DNA from: Paraspadella gotoi
Taxonomy: Eukaryota > Chaetognatha
Length of the DNA: 64,000 nt
NCBI GenBank assembly: GCA_051294375.1
Contig: CM119270.1
Coordinates: 21,810,370 to 21,874,369 of the forward strand
Direction of reading: 5' to 3'
Made by a program: the position numbers and the translations under genes. Of this stretch, positions 57,614 through 64,000 are shown one piece after another (positions within the stretch are counted from its first letter, which is position 1; each line of letters opens with the position of its first letter). Under the pieces are notes generated by a model. It was not told the DNA's origin, searched no databases, and worked only from the letters and a program-made list of their open reading frames with translations.

Positions 57614-57670
57614 CGAGAGACGGAGAGAGAGGAGACGAGAGCGAGAAGAGAGACGAGAGAGAGATTTTTA
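56450..57670 (-). repeat. 1.2-kb polypurine tract
   Basis: Inverse of 42365-43600: AAAGAATAAAA units to 56945, then GGAGGAAGAAGG-rich sequence, then GA dinucleotides. Frames in it are compositional. Confidence 0.9.
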
Positions 57671-57731
57671 AACGGAATTCAATCAAAATCGATGTCAAGG
57701 AAAAGAATAGACATTATTTTGATAGAACTCG

Positions 57732-57771
<40 letters not shown>

Positions 57772-57781
57772 TCTCTCTCCT

Positions 57782-57814
<33 letters not shown>

Positions 57815-58872
57815 TATCGCCCCTAAATACTGGAAAATATTATTGGAGACAATCACTCGCGGAGAGATTCGAGGTAGGAGACGCTGTGGTTGTTGTTGTT
57901 GTCTCGTCGTCGCTCGTCGTCCCGTCGTCGTCGTCGCGTCCTTTTCCTCATCGATTGAAATACTCATCATGATGTTGTACGTGATATTGATGTTGATGTA
58001 GACAAGATATACGAGTCACTTTTAAAGTTAGGTTTGCAAGAATGAGAGAACACGGTTGAAAAGGGATAACGAATCGGGGATATTTCTCTTTCGATAATTA
58101 TCGTCATCGTTATCTGTCGTCGTCGTCGTCGTCGTTTCCACTGTTGAGTTTTCTTTCGTCTCCAACTTTTTGTCTTTCTGCCACAATCAACATCCATTCT
58201 TCATTGTCACTTTAGGCTAGCGAGGCGGTGCACGTTCTCATTCTTCATTGTCAACGCGCTTGTTTTTCTTTGTCACGTCTTTCTCTATCACTGTCTCGTC
58301 ATGATTAAACTCTAGTCACGTCGACATTCATGCATTGTAACGTCCGGTTTCGCATCTGCCACGGTTTCCTCCACGCATCTGCCACGGTTCCCTTCCTATC
58401 AACGTGTCTCTTCGCAACGAATCTGTTCGTCCCTTCATTGTGTCGTCGTCGTCCTGCTCCTCCTCCTACCTCCTGCTGCCTCCTCAGTTGTTGTTGTTGT
58501 TGTTCTCTTTGCTTATCTTGTCTCTCGTCCAACAATAATAAATGAATTCTTCTTTTTTCGTCGCGATTCGCGTCACACTTTGTCATCGTCGTCGTCGTCA
58601 ATGTCGTCGTCGTCGTCGTCGTCGCTGCCACCGGCCGTCAGAAGCCACAAGCCCACTGATCCCCGAGAGGGCGTCGACGTCCGCTCCGGTTTTTCCGGGC
58701 GCGGATGACGCGACGAGCGGCGCTGAGGAAAGGACGGCGGCGGCAGTGGCGCCGTGTGCGCGGCGGCGGCGGCAGCGGCGTGTGAAAGGTTTTGAGAAAA
58801 TGTTCTCGTTCTGATGGTTTAAAATTTAAAGTTGACTCGTCAATGTGTGTGTGAGAAAGAGAGAGAGAAGAA

Positions 58873-58959
<87 letters not shown>

Positions 58960-59302
58960 GCACCTAATTCTTCGTCGTCTTCTTTATTTTATTTTCTTTG
59001 TTTTCCAATCGAAGTTCGATGCATCGAGATGAAGGTGTTGTTGTTTTTGTTGTTGTTGTCGAGAAAGTAAATATGATTCGCAGTTGAGTAACAGACGCTT
59101 TTAAATCTTCGCATTTAACAAAAGCCGTGATGTATAAAAATAAAATTTATGTTTTTCAAAATATATATAAATTAACGTCTCTCTCTCTCTCTCTCGTCTC
59201 TCTTCGTCTCTCGTCTCTCTCTCTCTCTCTCTCGTCTTCTCTCTCTTATCCTCTCTCTCTCTTCTCTTCGTCTTACATCTCTCTCTCTCTCTCTCCTCTC
59301 CT

Positions 59303-59339
<37 letters not shown>

Positions 59340-59441
59340 CCCATGACTAAAAAATTAATCCTTTGGTAAATTGAAACACCTGACATCCTAGTTAGGCCCA
59401 AGCTCGAGCTCTTTCCTTCATCACTTCTATATTTAATGTTT

Positions 59442-59712
59442 NNNNNNNNNNNNNNNNNNNNNNNNNNNNNNNNNNNNNNNNNNNNNNNNNNNNNNNNNNN
59501 NNNNNNNNNNNNNNNNNNNNNNNNNNNNNNNNNNNNNNNNNNNNNNNNNNNNNNNNNNNNNNNNNNNNNNNNNNNNNNNNNNNNNNNNNNNNNNNNNNNN
59601 NNNNNNNNNNNNNNNNNNNNNNNNNNNNNNNNNNNNNNNNNNNNNNNNNNNNNNNNNNNNNNNNNNNNNNNNNNNNNNNNNNNNNNNNNNNNNNNNNNNN
59701 NNNNNNNNNNNN
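59442..59712. other. Assembly gap, 271 N
   Basis: Gap in the inverted block D. It resumes in (GA)n. Confidence 0.99.
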
Positions 59713-60172
59713 AGAGAGAGAGAGTGAGAGAGCATTAAGACGGGAAATTAAGTAAAAGGATTATTTTGTCGTGAATTTCGAATATTAAAACGAAGAGAGA
59801 ATGCAGCGTAGCGCGCGGTGCTGTCACTGGTACGTGACGCGGTACTGTGACGAGCACAACGAGGACAATATGGCGAAAGGGCAAAGCGATGCGGTGCTGT
59901 GACATCGTCGACAAAGCGGTGCACTGACAAATAATCAGTGGGCGCTGTGCGTTGACGATGATGGAGCACAACATTAATCCATTGTGATTTTTACAATTTT
60001 CTTTATTACAATTATTTTTCACTAAAAAACAGTTTTGAGTTCTTGTATCTCGAGTGGCATTTCTGCCAGTGAATCGTGTGGTGATTTGGGTGGCAACTTA
60101 AGTGGCCTCCTATGTTCACGTGAAATTGACGATAACGAAAAAAAATCCAATAAATCCTTTTTGTTTTGTTTT

Positions 60173-60318
<146 letters not shown>

Positions 60319-61030
60319 GCTCTCTCGTTTGTTCGTGATATCACGTTCCTCATTTTTATTTGTTTTTATTCCCTTTTTTCTCGCAAATAACTAAACATGG
60401 AACTGAGTTTCGCTTCATTGACTTTTTATTCGTTTGATCGTATCTAGACGGGGTCAGATCATCACGAGACAACTTATGTCTTAGCAAAGTTCTCGTCTAC
60501 AAGACATTTAAATTAAAATAACTCGGTGTATCACGAATTAACCGCGATAAAAATAAAATTTAAACAAACAGACAAGAAAGAAACCGTAAATGTTAACCTT
60601 CCGATTTAATGACTAACTAATATTTAGTTAGTGAAGCCTTCTTATTTTACATACATAACAATTAACAAATAGGTTAATGACTCAACAAGCCAACCCGCTT
60701 TTATAATTATTCAATATCCAAGCAAGCTCATGCTTGTTTTTTCCCACTCAAACTACCCATCTTTTAAAATTTTAAAAATGCTGACATCAAAAATTTTCTC
60801 GCGCAGAAAAAAAAGAAGGAAATATTTTTTTTTCAAAGAAGAAAAAAATTTTTCTCATCGGTTCTTTTTGACCTTTTCTCAGAAATACGAGTTTTTTCCC
60901 TTTTTTTCGTTTTTTTGTTTTTCCAGTAAAAAAGTTATCACTCGGAAATCTTTTTTTTTTTTCAAAACACGAAAATTTTTATTTGAAAATTTATTTCTTT
61001 TTGAGGTTAATATATTTTTAGTTAATAGTT

Positions 61031-61085
<55 letters not shown>

Positions 61086-61920
61086 GCCTTCCTTCTTAAT
61101 TTGCATAACCAAGAATTTAATATCAGCCTCGAATTTTTAACTGAATTATTTAAATATTAATCTTTCTTTCTCTTTTCTCATTTCGACGCCAGAAGAAATT
61201 TTTCTCTTTTTAGAAATGAAATTTGCTTTGACATTCGCGGTTACGATATCGTCAGGACCGTTTTAATTTGTAACACTACCAAAATATTTTTTGTTTAATT
61301 AACGACTTTAGCAACGAAAGAGATGCTTAATTATCTAAGTTACAAATTATAGGTTTAATTAGTTTATGAGCAAATAAATAAGTTTGTAACCGAATCTCAG
61401 AATTATCCTAGCTTAAATTAGATTAAAAGCTTGCTATAATATGAACACCTCCAAAGCCTGAATTTCTTATTCAATTACCAATTTAGTAGAGAACAGTATT
61501 TTTTTCATTATTTTGACGCGTGAACCACTTCAATATCATATTCTTTTAAAGTTTAAACATTTCATTATTTTGTCGAAAAACAGTTTTTTTCTTACTTTTT
61601 TTTGATAAAACACAAAACAAAAACTTTTTTTTTACTTTTTTTTGATAAAACACAAAACAAAAAAAGTTTTTCAAAAAAACTAGAATACAAAATCGACGCC
61701 CACACGAAAGGTAGAGTTTCACGTCGCCATTAGGGTTGTCATATTTGATACCTCATTTATACTATTATATTTCCTTTGCACGTACCCCGTGTCCGTTCGC
61801 GAGTGACGCCAAAAAATCGCTTCCCATTACTCATTGGCCTCAAGTCATCTTTTGTGACATCGTAAATTTTCAAATTGCGTCATAAAAAATGTCGGGTATA
61901 TTTGAGATTATATATTTATA

Positions 61921-62430
61921 GATAAGGCGCTAAGTGATCTCCGCAACTTCTTTAACCCCCTCTAGCAGTCATGGAACGGAACCTGGGGTTGGAACTGAAG
62001 AGACAGTAATTATTGTTATGTGTTAGTGACAGAACCGTTCAATATAAGCAGTCCCTGAGCTTCGGATCAGGTTGTAACACCGTGTTACATGCGGGTTAAG
62101 CGCCCCGTCCCTCTTAACTGCTAAGCGACTACAGGGCTTTTGGGTTGGGTTGGCACCTTTGGATTGGGAGGCGAATGACTTGCCTCCGGCACCAATTGCC
62201 GCTGATAAACGGTTGGTGGATTTTAGTCCACCATAGAACCATGCTTGAAGGTTATTCACGCCCCCAATGTGGTTTAAGGTCGTCCTCACGGTAACAACAA
62301 GGTAGGTAGCGGGTTGGGATCGAACCCGGTACCTCGAGGTCATGAGCTGAAGATTTTAGTGAATAAGCCACGGTGCGTCGATTGAAGTCGTCATGTTTAT
62401 AAGCGGGGTGAACTTATGCAATGCCCAACT
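61921..62430 (-). mobile_element. SINE copy within the inverted block D
   Basis: Inverse counterpart of 37550-38080. Its minus strand has the best-preserved tRNA-like promoter in the window: TGGCTTATTCACT, then CTCATGA, then GGTTCGATCC (62318-62327). This is not an independent insertion. Confidence 0.7.
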
Positions 62431-62779
62431 ACATATTTACCAAAATTTACCGTTTTACAAATTAACATTACAATACATTACATCCAGGCATTATGAACAG
62501 AAATGGGACACATTCCGAAAATAGTGGCAAATTTTCTTTTAAATTAACTAAAATCGAGTCTTAATTTTTTAAGTTTATTTTCTTGTCAACTGCGAAAAGC
62601 TTATGTCATCTTTAATGAGATAATAAATAAAAAAAGAAGAAGCTATATCTGTCGTCGTTCTCTCTCTCTCTCTCTCTCTCTCCTCTCTGCTCACTCTTCC
62701 TCTTCTCCATTCGATTCGTTTCTTTTCAATGACGAAATTAAGAGGAAATTCAATTTCACGAAAAGGAAGAAAGGCTTTT

Positions 62780-62861
<82 letters not shown>

Positions 62862-63138
62862 AGAGAATCCTTCTCCTCCCTTTCACTTTCATTGCTTTCC
62901 CATCTTCCCCAGCCTCGTTGTCATTTCTCCGCCAAGAGAGAGAGAAAGAGAGAGAGGGAGGAGAGAGAGAAGAGAGAGAGGAGAGAGCGAGAGAGAGAGA
63001 GAGAGAAGAGAGAGAGTCGAGTTTTTTCCTCCGCCAGGAAGCCGAGACGAAAGGGGAGGCATGTCTACCTCCAGTTAATTAACTAATTAGAGAGAAGAGA
63101 AAAGGCAGGGAATTCTCTCTTTTCTCCCTCTTCTCTCT

Positions 63139-63196
<58 letters not shown>

Positions 63197-63465
63197 TCTC
63201 TCTCTCTCTCCTCTCTCTTTCACTTCATTTTTTTGGTTATTCTTCACGTTTACCAGTGACTAATTAACAATTATTAATAAATTAATAATTCTAGTAACGA
63301 ATAAAATGTGCGTGTAATTAATATTTTTTCTGTTGATGTTACGAAAGCGAATAATGTAACAAGTTCTTTGTATTTGTAATTGAACGAAAAGCTACTTAGT
63401 TTAGGAAAAGTGTTTTTTTATTAATATTGTTGTAGCTAAATAAAAACAACTACTTTTTGTAGAGT

Positions 63466-63519
63466 ATGATGACGGAGGCCATGATAAAGAGAGAGAGGCC
63501 AGCGCCGCACAAAGAGGAC
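63466..63519 (+). other. Candidate short first coding exon
   Basis: ATG at 63466 reads MMTEAMIKRERPAPHKED and stops exactly at a consensus donor (gaggac/gtgagt). The forward-block counterpart near 36430-36500 differs by small indels that destroy both frame and donor. No promoter, downstream exon or family is recognised, so this may be chance. Confidence 0.18.
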
Positions 63520-63594
63520 GTGAGTAAAACTGCAGAATAGAAAAGAAAAATGATGTTGAGTACAGCATTTAAATGCTGTTGAGTACAGCATTTA

Positions 63595-64000
63595 ATATTT
63601 ATTGAGTGCGTGGGTTAGGGCAATATAACGTTTTGTTTCACTTCCTACGCTAAAATCAAAATAAACGTTTCCTCAATTTGTTTATGTCTTTATTAATTTA
63701 GTATTATTTCAAATTAAAAACTTTCCTGTTTTATTTCAATAAACATATATTTAAATTATAAATTGGAAAGTTATTTTAAAAAACATTAACTTTCTTCTTT
63801 TTGCCTCTTCTCTCTCTCTCTCTTTTCTCTCTCTCTCTCTCTCTCTCTCTTTCTATCTTCTCTCTCTCTCTCTCTCTCTCCTCTCTTCTCTCTCTCTCCT
63901 CTCTCTCCTCTCTCTCTCTCTCCTCTCTCTCCTCTCCCCCCCATTTTCCATCGTCTCCTCTCTGTCTGAACCTCGTTTCCCCCACATCACGAATCCGCAT
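63595..64000. other. AT-rich sequence then (TC)n tract
   Basis: No copy elsewhere in the window from 63600 on, so this may be the true right flank. (TC)n-rich sequence lies at 63808-63938, followed by unique GC-richer sequence to the window end. A minus-strand frame at the end starts MRIRDVGETRFRQRGDDGKW, then enters the GA tract. It is unsupported. Confidence 0.4.

Noticed and set aside
56277-57698. 473-codon minus-strand frame
   Set aside because: It is the inverted copy of the same polypyrimidine tract and is purely compositional.

Overview
The window is nuclear DNA from an animal, most likely an invertebrate. It has a spliced replacement histone gene with GT-AG introns, a gene of the HNRNPM/rumpelstiltskin family, low gene density, AT-rich spacers, very abundant (TC)n/(GA)n and (GAC)n/(ATC)n tracts, and several dispersed repeat families. 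I cannot name the species. An arthropod or another protostome fits the intron layout and repeat style, but nothing here proves it.

Layout: 1-8 kb is repeat-rich flank with minisatellites and three large assembly gaps. The only securely coding part is 8.5-12 kb. A three-exon H2A.Z gene (8511-9627, +) is followed about 570 bp later by an intronless coding region for a three-RRM hnRNP M-like protein (10196-11935, +). On the minus strand at 14955-15620 there is a convincing terminal exon of an unidentified protein ending in a PDZ-ligand-like C-terminus. Two small upstream exons (16073-16117 and 16324-16390) can be joined to it in frame. From 18.0 to 23.9 kb lies a nested palindrome: 1.9-kb inverted arms around minisatellites that are themselves inverted, which resembles a foldback element. 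From 24.9 to 25.8 kb there are 28 copies of a 31-bp unit, 23 of which carry CACGTG. From 26 to 31 kb there are GA-rich minisatellites, a MITE-like family with telomere-like interiors, RFX-type X-box palindromes, and a tRNA-derived SINE.

From 31.5 to 63.6 kb the sequence is mostly copies of itself. A block of about 4.9 kb (31485-36370) recurs at 51871-55620 in direct orientation. A block of about 7.6 kb (36371-43940) recurs inverted at 55621-63594. Between them (44028-51845) lie further rearranged copies, including a fold-back centred near 46.68 kb that is full of small indels. Six gaps are exactly 25 N and several sit at the orientation or copy switches. This points to gap filling, uncorrected long reads or unmerged haplotypes as much as to biology. 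Within these copies are two repetitive reading frames that may be real genes: an Ala-Pro-Ile heptad-repeat frame (34871-35973, -) and a Val-Thr-Met-repeat frame (41414-42215, +).

The genes do not form an obvious functional unit. H2A.Z and hnRNP M are unrelated housekeeping-type genes that lie close together. No CRISPR array, rRNA gene, functional tRNA gene or recognisable transposase was seen.
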